In this document: in pieces, positions 1 to 7,900 of the stretch
Position numbering within the stretch: the stretch's first letter is position 1
Layout: each line of letters starts with the position of its first letter
Origin: Agromyces sp. H17E-10
GTDB taxonomy: Bacteria; Actinomycetota; Actinomycetes; Actinomycetales; Microbacteriaceae
Direction: 5' to 3'
Assembly (NCBI RefSeq): GCF_022919715.1
Contig: NZ_CP095042.1
Span: forward strand, 3,348,001-3,412,000
Length of the DNA: 64,000 nucleotides
Notes under the pieces: generated by a model
The model's database searches: none
Told to the model about the DNA's origin: nothing
Seen by the model: the letters and a program-made list of their open reading frames with translations, nothing else
Program-made: the position numbers and the translations under genes

Positions 1-468
1 GGGCTGCACGGTGCCGACCTCGTTGTTGGCGAGCTGCGCCGAGACGAGCGTCGTGTCGGGGCGGAGCACCGCCGCGAGGAGGTCGGGCGACACCCGCCCG
101 GCGCCGTCGACCGCGACCTCGTCGAGCGCGAACCCGTGGAGCCTGGCGAGGGCGCGCGCCGACTCGAGCACCGCCTCGTGCTCGACGGCCGAGACGACGA
201 CGTGCCGGCCGCGCGGGTTCGCGAGCGCGAGCCCCGTGACCGCGAGGTTGTCGGCCTCGGTGCCGCCGCTCGTGAAGATCACGTCGCCCGGGCGGCAGCC
301 GACGACCTCGGCGACGCTCGCGCGCGCGTCGCCGAGCGCCCGCGCGGCCTCGTCGCCGAGGCCGTGCCGGCTCGACGGGTTGCCGAAGGCGCCGGTCAGG
401 TAGGGCCACATCGCCTCGAGCACCTCGCGGCGCACGGGCGTGGTCGCCGCGTGGTCGAGGAAGATCAC
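1..468 (-). CDS. Cysteine desulfurase (NifS/IscS-like), 5' part only
   Basis: Read on the minus strand, the protein begins IFLDHAATTPVRREVLEAM and continues through a SGGTEADN motif, both typical of class V PLP-dependent cysteine desulfurases, which take sulfur from cysteine for Fe-S cluster assembly. Only about 156 residues are present; the gene runs off the left edge, so the PLP lysine and catalytic cysteine cannot be seen. I place the start at a GTG (466-468) that overlaps the nadC stop as GTGA, which implies translational coupling. It is the last visible gene of the nad operon. A NifS-like enzyme linked to nadABC is known in other Gram-positives and fits a role in maturing the 4Fe-4S cluster of NadA; that specific role is inferred from position. 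A housekeeping SufS/IscS function is the alternative. Confidence 0.88.
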   Translation of the reverse strand, partial: MIFLDHAATTPVRREVLEAMWPYLTGAFGNPSSRHGLGDEAARALGDARASVAEVVGCRPGDVIFTSGGTEADNLAVTGLALANPRGRHVVVSAVEHEAVLESARALARLHGFALDEVAVDGAGRVSPDLLAAVLRPDTTLVSAQLANNEVGTVQP

Positions 469-1379
469 GGATGCCCCGCTGGCACGCCGGCGTCGGCGTC
501 GGCGTCGGCCGCGCGCTGGTCTCCGGGTGCTTCGACGACGACGTCCAGCCCGAGGTCGAGCGAGCGCACCGAGTGGGTGAGCGCGCCGACCGAGACGACG
601 TCGACTCCCGTCGCGGCGATCGCCGCGACGGTGTCGAGGTTCACGCCGCCCGAGGCCTCGACGACCGCGCGCCCGTCGATGAGCGCGACGCCCTCGCGCA
701 GCTCGTCGACGGTGAAGTTGTCGAGCATGATCGTGTCGGCGCCGCCGTCGAGCACGGCCGCGATCTGGTCGATGCGATCGACCTCGACCTCGAGGTGCGC
801 GGTGTGCGGCATCCGGTCACGGGCTGCCCGCAGCGCGGTCGCGAGATCGACGCCGCCCGCGGTGAGCACGGCGAGGTGGTTGTCCTTCGCCATGATCGCG
901 TCCGACAGCGAGCGGCGGTGGTTGCGGCCGCCGCCGTCGCGCACGGCCTGGCGTTCGAGGCTGCGCAGGCCGGGGGTCGTCTTGCGCGTGTCGACGATGC
1001 GGGCGCGGGTACCGTCGACCGCAGCGACGTAGCGCGCGGTGAGCGTCGCGATGCCCGACATGCGCTGGAGCAGGTTGAGGGCGACGCGCTCGGCGCGGAG
1101 GATGCCGCGGGCGGGACCCTGCACCGTCGCGAGCACGGCGCCCGCGGCGAACGGCTCACCGTCGCGGGCGAGCGGCTCGACCGCGATGCTCGGGTCGACC
1201 AGGCGGAACGCCGCTGCGAACACGTCGACGCCGCTGAGCACCCCCGGCTCGCGCGCGACGAGTTCGGCGGTCGCGGTGGCGTCGGCGGGGATGAGCGTCT
1301 CGCCGGTGAGGTCTCCCCACGGGGCGTCCTCGTCGAGGGCGGCGGAGACGATGCGCTCGATCTCGCGGGTGTCGGTCAT
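465..1379 (-). CDS. nadC: Nicotinate-nucleotide pyrophosphorylase (carboxylating), quinolinate phosphoribosyltransferase
   Basis: This 304-residue protein converts quinolinate and PRPP to nicotinate mononucleotide, CO2 and pyrophosphate, the third step of de novo NAD synthesis. Diagnostic stretches are ILRAERVALNLLQRMSGIAT, VDTRKTTPGLR, the glycine-rich VRDGGGRNHR, the KDNH segment, LEVEVD, DTIMLDNF and the C-terminal EASGG. All are signatures of the type II phosphoribosyltransferase family, and the length matches the usual 280-300 residues. The ATG at 1379 overlaps the nadB stop by one base, and its own stop overlaps the GTG of the cysteine desulfurase, so the operon is tightly coupled. The last roughly 15 residues are Ala/Asp-rich and probably not conserved. 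Confidence 0.96.
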   Translation of the reverse strand: MTDTREIERIVSAALDEDAPWGDLTGETLIPADATATAELVAREPGVLSGVDVFAAAFRLVDPSIAVEPLARDGEPFAAGAVLATVQGPARGILRAERVALNLLQRMSGIATLTARYVAAVDGTRARIVDTRKTTPGLRSLERQAVRDGGGRNHRRSLSDAIMAKDNHLAVLTAGGVDLATALRAARDRMPHTAHLEVEVDRIDQIAAVLDGGADTIMLDNFTVDELREGVALIDGRAVVEASGGVNLDTVAAIAATGVDVVSVGALTHSVRSLDLGLDVVVEAPGDQRAADADADAGVPAGHP

Positions 1380-3043
1380 CAGGCGGCCTCCTCGAGGTCT
1401 GGGCGGGTGGTGGTGGTCGGACGGCCGGTCGATGCCGAGGATGCCGCCGTCGGGGGGACCGACGCGGTCGGGTCGTCGGTGCGGAAGTGCGCGCCGACGC
1501 TCTCGCGGCGGGCCTGCGCCGCCGCGACCGTCAGCCGTGCGAGGCCGAGCAGGTTGCGGTCCTCGGCGGATCGTCGGTCGACGGGCGCGGGGGCGCTCCA
1601 CGCGTCGAGCCGTTCGGCGGCCTCGGCGAGTCCGCGCGCGTCGCGCTCGAGGCCCACCCGGTTCCACATGAGCTCCTGCAGGGCTACCCGGTCGACCCGG
1701 GCCCCGGCCATTCCTGCGGATATACGATCCGCCGCGCCGGGCGTCGGGCCCGAAACCTCGGGGTGGCGGATCGTATATCCGCGATGCTGCTCGGCGGGAG
1801 CGGAGGGGCGGAGAGCAGCAGGCGTCGTGGGAGCGGCAGGGGCAGGAGCCGTAGCGCGGGGCGCACCGCCCGTGATCGCGCGGGCGGCGCGCTCGCCGAA
1901 GACGGCCGCCTCGAGCAGCGAGTTCGACGCGAGTCGGTTCGCGCCGTGCACCCCGGTGCAGGCGCACTCGCCGACGGCGTACAGCCCCGGAAGGCTCGCC
2001 CGCCCGTCGAGGTCGGTGACGATGCCGCCCATCGCGTAGTGCGCGGCGGGCGTCACCGGCACGGCCTCGCGGCCCCAGTCGAATCCGGCCTCGCGCACGA
2101 CCCGGTCGAGCCCTGGGAACCGCGAGGCGAGGAACGCGGCGCCGAGCGCGGTCGCGTCGAGCCGCACGGGCTCGCCGTCCTGCTCGGCCATGCGCCGCCA
2201 CACGGCCCGCGCGACGACGTCGCGCGGCGCGAGTTCGGCATCGGAGTGCACGTCGAGCATGAACCGGGCTCCCGATGCGTCGCGCAGCACGGCGCCCTCG
2301 CCGCGAACGGCCTCGGAGATGAGGGGAGTGCCCGGCGCGGCGAGCGCGGTCGGGTGGAACTGGGTGAACTCGAGGTCGGCGACCGCCGCACCGGCGCGCC
2401 AGGCGGCCGCGACGCCGTCGCCCGTCGCGACGTCGGGGTTCGTCGTGTGCCGGTAGAGGCGTCCGCTGCCACCGGTCGCGAGCACGACGGCGTCGGCGCG
2501 ACGCTCGACGATCGTGCCGTCGGCGCCGAGCAGCCGGGCGCCGACGACGACGGGGCGGCCGTCGGCTCGGGGCTCGACGAGGAGGTCGACGAGCATCGTG
2601 CGCTCGTCGATGCGCACGGCGCGCCGACGCACGGTCGCGACGAGCGCGGCCTCGATCGCCGCTCCGGTCGCGTCGCCGCCGGCGTGCACGATGCGGGCGC
2701 GCGAGTGCGCTGCCTCGAGGCCGCGCGAGAGTCCCGACTCGCCCCGGTCGAACGCGACCCCGAACCTGATCAGGTCGCGCACGCGCGCCGGCCCCTCGTC
2801 GCACAGCACGCGCACCGCGTCGGGATCGGCGAGTCCGGCCCCCGCGGCGATCGTGTCGGCGAGGTGGCGCTCGGCCGAGTCGTCGGGGAACAGTGCAGCG
2901 GCGATGCCGCCCTGCGCGTAGCGGGTGTTCGTCTCGGCGAGCTCGGTCTTCGTGACGAGCTCGACGCTCGCTCCGGCGTCGGCGGCGCGTACGGCGGCCC
3001 AGAGCCCGCCGATGCCACCGCCGACCACGAGCACGCGGGTCAT
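1379..3043 (-). CDS. nadB: L-aspartate oxidase
   Basis: The 554-residue flavoprotein oxidises L-aspartate to iminoaspartate, the first step of de novo NAD synthesis. The N-terminus carries the Rossmann FAD motif VLVVGGGIGGLWAAVRAADAG, followed by the succinate-dehydrogenase-fold signatures NTRYAQGGIAA, HSRARIVHAGGDATG, EFTQFHPTAL and HYAMGGI and the CTGVHGANRLASNSLLE block. The linker between the flavin domain and the C-terminal helical domain (LQELMWNRVGL) is long and Pro/Ala-rich and contains a perfect 18-bp inverted repeat, listed separately. The start at 3043 lies one base after the nadA stop, so the two genes are probably co-translated. The overall length is normal to slightly long because of the linker. 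Confidence 0.96.
   Translation of the reverse strand: MTRVLVVGGGIGGLWAAVRAADAGASVELVTKTELAETNTRYAQGGIAAALFPDDSAERHLADTIAAGAGLADPDAVRVLCDEGPARVRDLIRFGVAFDRGESGLSRGLEAAHSRARIVHAGGDATGAAIEAALVATVRRRAVRIDERTMLVDLLVEPRADGRPVVVGARLLGADGTIVERRADAVVLATGGSGRLYRHTTNPDVATGDGVAAAWRAGAAVADLEFTQFHPTALAAPGTPLISEAVRGEGAVLRDASGARFMLDVHSDAELAPRDVVARAVWRRMAEQDGEPVRLDATALGAAFLASRFPGLDRVVREAGFDWGREAVPVTPAAHYAMGGIVTDLDGRASLPGLYAVGECACTGVHGANRLASNSLLEAAVFGERAARAITGGAPRATAPAPAAPTTPAALRPSAPAEQHRGYTIRHPEVSGPTPGAADRISAGMAGARVDRVALQELMWNRVGLERDARGLAEAAERLDAWSAPAPVDRRSAEDRNLLGLARLTVAAAQARRESVGAHFRTDDPTASVPPTAASSASTGRPTTTTRPDLEEAA
1716..1782. repeat. 67-bp inverted-repeat element inside nadB
   Basis: GCGGATATACGATCCGCC at 1716-1733 is repeated in perfect inverse orientation at 1765-1782, with a 31-bp centre. 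Each arm is itself palindromic (GCGGAT..ATCCGC). The AT-rich cores stand out from the surrounding GC-rich codons. The element reads through in frame and encodes part of the variable NadB interdomain linker (YTIRHPEVSG to ADRISAG). I saw no second copy in the window. Confidence 0.8.
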
Positions 3044-3044
3044 C

Positions 3045-4424
3045 TCAGGCTCCGGTCTCGGCGAGCGTCGGCGCGAGCACCGGCGCGGGCGCGGATGCCG
3101 CAGCCGGAGGCTTCGCCGCGAGCATGCGCTCGAGCGCCAGCCGAGCCGGGTCCGCCACGTCGGACGGCACGGTGATGCGGTTGACGACGCGGCCTTCGAC
3201 GAGCTCCTCGAGTACCCAGGCGAGGTAGCCGGGGTGGATGCGGTACATCGTCGAGCACGGGCACACCACCGGGTCGAGGCAGAAGATCGTGTGCTCGGGG
3301 TGCTCGGCGGCGAGCCGCTGCACGAGGTTGATCTCGGTGCCGATCGCGAACGTCGAGCCGGCGGGCGCCGCGGCGATCGCCTTCACGATGAAGTCGGTCG
3401 AGCCCGCCGCGTCGGCGGCGTCGACGACGGGCATCGGGCACTCGGGGTGCACGATGACCTGCACGCCGGGGTGCGTCGCGCGCGCCTGGGCGATCTGGTC
3501 GACGGTGAACCGCTTGTGCACCGAGCAGAAGCCGTGCCAGAGGATCACCTTCGCGTCGGCGAGCTCGTCGGCGGTGGAGCCGCCGAGCGGCCTGCGCGGG
3601 TTCCACATCGGCATCTGCTCGAGGGGCACGCCCATCGCCTTCGCGGTGTTGCGGCCGAGGTGCTGGTCGGGGAAGAAGAGCACCCGCTGCCCGCGTTCGA
3701 AGACCTGCTCGAGCACGGTGCGCGCGTTCGACGAGGTGCACACGATGCCGCCGTGGCGCCCGACGAAGCCCTTCAGCGCGGCCGAGGAGTTCATGTAGGT
3801 CACCGGCACGACCGGCACCCGCCCCGCGGCATCCACGGCGTCGAGGTCGCCGTAGACCGACTCGAGCTGCTCCCAGCACTCCTCGACGCTCGAGAGGTCG
3901 GCCATGTCGGCCATCGAGCAGCCGGCGGCGAGGTTCGGCAGGATCACGGCCTGGTCGGGGCGCGAGAGCAGGTCGGCGGTCTCGGCCATGAAGTGCACCC
4001 CGCAGAACACGATCGCCTCGGCGTCGGGCCGGGTGAGCGCCGCGTTCGCGAGCTGGAACGAGTCGCCCACGAAGTCGGCGTGCTGCACGACCTCGTCGCG
4101 CTGGTAGAAGTGTCCGAGCACGACGACGCGGTCGCCGAGCGTGGCCTTCGCGGCGCGGATGCGATCGTGCAGCTCGTCGTCGGAGGCCCGGCGGTACGCC
4201 TCGGGCAGCGCACCCTGCCGGGGCGACCCCGTCGGGATGACGTCGCCCATCGACGCCCCGGGGCCGTAGCCGGAGGGCCCGGCGTCGAACTCCCACGGCC
4301 CCTTCGCGAGCTCGGGCGCGCAACTGGCGCCGGACGCGGCGCCCGTCGCGATGAGCTGCAGGCTGCGGTCGACGGATGCCGCGCGGCGGGTGGCGGCCGT
4401 GGTGTCGGGCGTCGTGATGGTCAT
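3045..4424 (-). CDS. nadA: Quinolinate synthase A
   Basis: The 459-residue 4Fe-4S enzyme condenses iminoaspartate with dihydroxyacetone phosphate to give quinolinate. Supporting motifs in order are VVVLGHFYQRDEVVQHADFV, GDSFQLA, IVFCGVHFMAETA, ILPNLAAGCSMADMA, the CTSSNA block, FFPDQHLGRNTA, VIVHPECPMPVV and CPCSTMYRIHP. The cysteines in FCGVHF, HPECP and PVVCPC are candidate cluster ligands. An N-terminal extension of about 85 residues before the first family block makes it longer than E. coli NadA, as is common in actinobacteria. The ATG at 4424 overlaps the nrtR stop by 4 bp (ATGA). It is the first enzyme gene after the regulator. Confidence 0.96.
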   Translation of the reverse strand: MTITTPDTTAATRRAASVDRSLQLIATGAASGASCAPELAKGPWEFDAGPSGYGPGASMGDVIPTGSPRQGALPEAYRRASDDELHDRIRAAKATLGDRVVVLGHFYQRDEVVQHADFVGDSFQLANAALTRPDAEAIVFCGVHFMAETADLLSRPDQAVILPNLAAGCSMADMADLSSVEECWEQLESVYGDLDAVDAAGRVPVVPVTYMNSSAALKGFVGRHGGIVCTSSNARTVLEQVFERGQRVLFFPDQHLGRNTAKAMGVPLEQMPMWNPRRPLGGSTADELADAKVILWHGFCSVHKRFTVDQIAQARATHPGVQVIVHPECPMPVVDAADAAGSTDFIVKAIAAAPAGSTFAIGTEINLVQRLAAEHPEHTIFCLDPVVCPCSTMYRIHPGYLAWVLEELVEGRVVNRITVPSDVADPARLALERMLAAKPPAAASAPAPVLAPTLAETGA

Positions 4425-5125
4425 GAGGCGGGCCTCTCGCTCTGGAACGGTTCTCGCACCTCGCCCGTGCGGGCGGCGGCGACGTAGCGGTACAGCTTCG
4501 GTGGGCGGTGCGCCGCGCCGGCGAGGAGCTCGCCGGTCTCGCGCAGGCGCCCCGACGCGATCATGGTGCGGCGGAAGTTCGCGGGGTCGAGCGGCCGCTG
4601 GAGCACCGCCTCGTACACCTCGCGGAGCTCGGCGAGCGTGAACGTCTCGCCGAGGAAGGCGTGCGCGATCTCGGTGTACTCGACCTTCGTGCGCAGTCGC
4701 CAGAGGGCGTACTCGACGATGCGGTTGTGGTCGAACGCGAGGCCTGGCAGCGTGTCGGCGGGCACCCAGCGCACGTTCGGTCCGGCGGTCGCGCGGGCTG
4801 CCTCGTCGCTCTGCACGAGCGCCCAGTAGACGACCGAGATCACGCGGGCATCGGGGGAGCGGTCGACCTCGCCGAACGTGTACAGCTGCTCGAGGTACTT
4901 GGGTGCGAGGCCCGTCGTCGCCCGCAGCGTGCGGGCCGCTGCGACCTCGAGCTCCTCGTTCACGGGAAGCCAGCCGCCCGGGAGCGCCCACAGGCCGAGC
5001 TGCGGCTCGCGGGTGCGGCGCACGAGCGGGGTCCAGAGCACGGCCCGCCCCGAGGCATCCGGCCGCAGCGCGAAGATGACGGTCGACACGGCGAGGCGCA
5101 TGGGGGCGTCGAGCTCGTGCGGCAT
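4421..5125 (-). CDS. nrtR: NrtR-type transcriptional regulator of NAD synthesis (degenerate Nudix plus winged helix)
   Basis: The 234-residue protein has a Nudix fold in its first half (VSTVIFAL, LPGGWLPVNEELEVAAAR at about residues 49-66) and a C-terminal winged-helix part (FTLAELREVYEAVLQRPLDP, FRRTMIASG). The Nudix box is broken: the RExxEE metal-binding core of true hydrolases is replaced by ARTLRATTG, so catalysis is unlikely. That is the known pattern of NrtR regulators, which sense ADP-ribose or related NAD metabolites. It leads the nad operon and overlaps nadA by 4 bp, so it probably represses its own operon through the palindromes upstream. The start is supported by GAAGGAGG 6 nt before the ATG at 5125. 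A catalytic Nudix hydrolase is the weaker alternative. Confidence 0.87.
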   Translation of the reverse strand: MPHELDAPMRLAVSTVIFALRPDASGRAVLWTPLVRRTREPQLGLWALPGGWLPVNEELEVAAARTLRATTGLAPKYLEQLYTFGEVDRSPDARVISVVYWALVQSDEAARATAGPNVRWVPADTLPGLAFDHNRIVEYALWRLRTKVEYTEIAHAFLGETFTLAELREVYEAVLQRPLDPANFRRTMIASGRLRETGELLAGAAHRPPKLYRYVAAARTGEVREPFQSERPAS

Positions 5126-5154
5126 GCTGCGCCTCCTTCGGGCGAACCGTTCAG

Positions 5155-5203
5155 GTCACGGTGACTCGAACTCTGATGGACAGCAGCTTACAGTCACATT
5201 GAC
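5155..5203. promoter_or_regulatory. Two putative NrtR operators ahead of the nad operon
   Basis: GTCACGGTGAC (5155-5165) and GTCACATTGAC (5193-5203) are two 11-bp palindromes of the form GTCAC-N2-TGAC, 38 bp apart centre to centre. A -10-like TAAGCT for the leftward nad transcript lies at 5190-5185 between them, so bound repressor could block both promoter and early elongation. Assignment to NrtR is inferred from position. Confidence 0.6.
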
Positions 5204-5330
5204 CAGAACACGAACTCGGTGACGCCGCTGACCTCGGATCGGTGCGGACCCTGATGCCCGGCCGTCGCGCCGCGAGCACGATCGAGGCATCCCATCAACA
5301 CCCCCACCCCAACCCGAAAGGAGGCGCGCC

Positions 5331-5831
5331 ATGAAGAAGGCGTTCCTCGTGACCACCGTCCTGTTCGTCGTCGACGCGATGCTGCAGGTCTATCTCGCAG
5401 CGTTCGGCACCTTCGGCATGGAGGCGGGCGACGACACCGCGTTCAGCGCGCACGGCATCAACGGCCAGATCGTGCTGCGCGTGCTCGCGCTCGCCATGAT
5501 CGTGTTCGCCGCCCTCGCCCGGGCCGGCAAGCGCACCATCTGGATGACCGTCACGGTCTTCCTGCTGACGGTGCTGCAGCTGCTCATCTTCATCCTGACC
5601 GGCGTCATCTTCGGCGTCGGGCCCGAGTCCTCGACCGTGCCGCTGCCCGCGATGCTGACGGTCAGCCTGCACGGACTCAACGGCGCGCTGATCATCGTGC
5701 TCGGCGTCGCCCTCTTCTTCCGGGCGCGCAAGCTCGTTCGCGAGGGCTCGCCGCAGCAGGCGGCCGCGTCGACCACGGCGACCGCAACCCCCGAGGTCGC
5801 GCAGTCGACCCAGCCGTCGAGCGTCGCTTGA
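5331..5831 (+). CDS. DUF6220-type four-helix membrane protein
   Basis: The 166-residue protein has four hydrophobic helices at about residues 5-25, 46-64, 70-93 and 108-131, then a hydrophilic Ala/Thr tail. The positive-inside rule (RAGKR after helix 2, RARK after helix 4) puts both ends in the cytoplasm. It is a clear internal duplication: an HG[IL]NG motif starts helix 2 (H41) and again helix 4 (H114), placing both histidines on the outer face. That geometry could hold heme or a metal ion, but this is inference. AAAGGAGG lies 8 nt before the ATG. It sits 34 bp upstream of the multicopper oxidase and is probably co-transcribed with it. The family name is from memory of similar annotations; function unknown. 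Confidence 0.8.
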   Translation: MKKAFLVTTVLFVVDAMLQVYLAAFGTFGMEAGDDTAFSAHGINGQIVLRVLALAMIVFAALARAGKRTIWMTVTVFLLTVLQLLIFILTGVIFGVGPESSTVPLPAMLTVSLHGLNGALIIVLGVALFFRARKLVREGSPQQAAASTTATATPEVAQSTQPSSVA

Positions 5832-5865
5832 CCGGCCGAACCACCACGGCGAGGAGGGATGCCCG

Positions 5866-7857
5866 ATGAACACGGCAGCCCTCCTCGCCCTGTACGGCGT
5901 CGTCGTCATCGCGGCGGCCGGCCTGTGGGCGGCCGCCGCGACGACCGGGAACCGCGCGCCCCGATGGCTCGCGCTGGGCGGATGCCTCGCGGTCGCGTCG
6001 GCCGCGGCCATCGCGGTCGTGCTCGCGACGCGCGACCTCGCGTTCGCCGACGAGAAGCTGTTCGTCGGCGTCCCGCTCGCCGCCGCCGGTTGCGTCGCGG
6101 GCCTCGTGGGGCTGCGACGGCGCCGTCACGACCCCGACGACACCGCCGGCCGGGTCGCACTCGTCGCGGGGGTCGCTGCCACGGCGGCCGCCGCCGCGGA
6201 GACCTGGCTCATCGGCGGGCCGGTGCGGCTCATGCCGACGGTCGTGCTGCTCGGCGTCGTCGTGCTCGCGGTCGGCACGACGTGGGCGATCGTCGCACGC
6301 CGCGGGCGCCGAGCGGTCACCGGTTTCGCTGGTCTCGCCGGGATCGCGATCGTCGCGTCCGTCGGCTGGGTGTGGCTCGCCGACACCGCCGCACCGAACC
6401 TCGAGGCCGCGCCGTCGCACCACGCGGTCGCCGCCGCGGCAGCGACCCCGGGCGACACGGGACCGGCGGGCGGCGCCGGCACCGGCGCATCCGTCTCGGT
6501 CGCCGACCTGCGCACGCCGGCCGACCCCGACCGACGCACCGACCGATTCACGCTCACCGCGAAGCGCTCGCTCGTCGCCCTCGACGACGGCTCCACGATC
6601 GACGCCTGGACCTTCGACGGGCGCGTGCCCGGCCCCGAGCTGCGGGTGCGCGAGGGCGACCTCGTCGAGGTGACCCTGCACAACGACGACATCGCCGCGG
6701 GCGTCACCCTGCACTGGCACGGGGTCGACGTACCCAACGGCGAGGACGGCGTCGCCGGCGTCACCCAGGACGCGGTCATGCCGGGCGACTCGTTCGACTA
6801 CCGGTTCGTCGCCGATGTGCCGGGCACCTACTGGTACCACACGCACCAGGGGTCGGCCGAGGGCGTGCGCAAGGGCCTCTACGGCATGCTCGTCGTCGAA
6901 CCGGCCCGCCCGGCCGGCACCGACGCCGGTGCCGTCGCACCGGACGCCGCGTCCGACACGCTCGACGTCGTCGCGCCCGTGCACACGTTCGGGTCGCACG
7001 TCGTCGTCGGCGAGCACGCGCTCGCCGAGAACCGCACGGTCGCACCCGGTACACGCGTCCGCGTGCGGATCGCCGACACCGACCTCGAACCGCTCGCAGT
7101 GCGGCTCGCCGGGGTACCGTTCCGGGTGGTCGCCGTCGACGGTCGCGACCTCGCGGGCGGCGCGGAGGTCGACGACCGGTCGTTGCGGCTCCCCGCCGGC
7201 GGTCGCGTCGACCTCGAGTTCACGATGCCCGACGAGCGGGTCGCGCTCGGCGTCGACCGCTCGGCCGAGGCGGGGCTCGTCTTCGTGCCCGGTGAGGCGG
7301 ATGCCGCGGGCGCGTCGCCGACCTCGACCGACTCGCCGATGCCCGTGCCCTCGGCCGTGCCCGAGCTCGACCTGCTGACCTACGGCGAACCCGACGCGGT
7401 CGCCTCGCGGCTGGCCGCGACGACGCCCGACGTCGATGCGAAGCTCGTGCTCGACCGCCTGCCCAGGTTCGTCGGCGGCGCACCGAAATACGCGTACACC
7501 GTCGACGGACGGGTCTTCCCGCACATCGACCCGGTGAGCGTGCGGGAGGGCGATGTCGTGCGGCTCACGATCGTGAACCGCGGGTTCGAACCGCACCCGA
7601 TGCACGTGCACGGGCACCACGTGCTCGTGCTCTCACGCGACGGCGTCGCCGCGACCGGCGCACCGCTCTGGCTCGACTCGGTCGACGTGCGGCCGGGCGA
7701 GGTCTGGCAGGTGCTCCTCGTCGCCGACAACCCGGGCATCTGGATGGACCACTGCCACAACCTCGAGCACGCGGCCGAGGGCATGATGATGTCGCTCGCC
7801 TACGCGGGGGTCACGAGCCCGTTCGAGCACGACGCGCACGGCAACCGGCCCGAGTGA
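5866..7857 (+). CDS. Membrane-anchored multicopper oxidase
   Basis: The 663-residue protein combines about six transmembrane helices (residues 1-171) with a linker of about 40 residues and three cupredoxin-like domains. Copper motifs are complete: HWHG (H283-G286), WYHTHQG, HPMHVHGHH and HCHNLEHAAEGMMM (T1 Cys C630, with H635 and probable axial M640). It therefore should oxidise a substrate and reduce O2 to water on the outer face of the membrane. The methionine-rich end suggests cuprous or other metal oxidase activity, but the substrate cannot be read from the sequence. There is no Tat signal; the helical region replaces it. The ATG at 5866 follows GGAGGG by 6 nt. It pairs with the DUF6220 gene just upstream. 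Confidence 0.92.
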   Translation: MNTAALLALYGVVVIAAAGLWAAAATTGNRAPRWLALGGCLAVASAAAIAVVLATRDLAFADEKLFVGVPLAAAGCVAGLVGLRRRRHDPDDTAGRVALVAGVAATAAAAAETWLIGGPVRLMPTVVLLGVVVLAVGTTWAIVARRGRRAVTGFAGLAGIAIVASVGWVWLADTAAPNLEAAPSHHAVAAAAATPGDTGPAGGAGTGASVSVADLRTPADPDRRTDRFTLTAKRSLVALDDGSTIDAWTFDGRVPGPELRVREGDLVEVTLHNDDIAAGVTLHWHGVDVPNGEDGVAGVTQDAVMPGDSFDYRFVADVPGTYWYHTHQGSAEGVRKGLYGMLVVEPARPAGTDAGAVAPDAASDTLDVVAPVHTFGSHVVVGEHALAENRTVAPGTRVRVRIADTDLEPLAVRLAGVPFRVVAVDGRDLAGGAEVDDRSLRLPAGGRVDLEFTMPDERVALGVDRSAEAGLVFVPGEADAAGASPTSTDSPMPVPSAVPELDLLTYGEPDAVASRLAATTPDVDAKLVLDRLPRFVGGAPKYAYTVDGRVFPHIDPVSVREGDVVRLTIVNRGFEPHPMHVHGHHVLVLSRDGVAATGAPLWLDSVDVRPGEVWQVLLVADNPGIWMDHCHNLEHAAEGMMMSLAYAGVTSPFEHDAHGNRPE

Positions 7858-7900
7858 GCACCGCGGGTGGGCATCGTTCGGGGATCGCGGCCCGCGCCGC

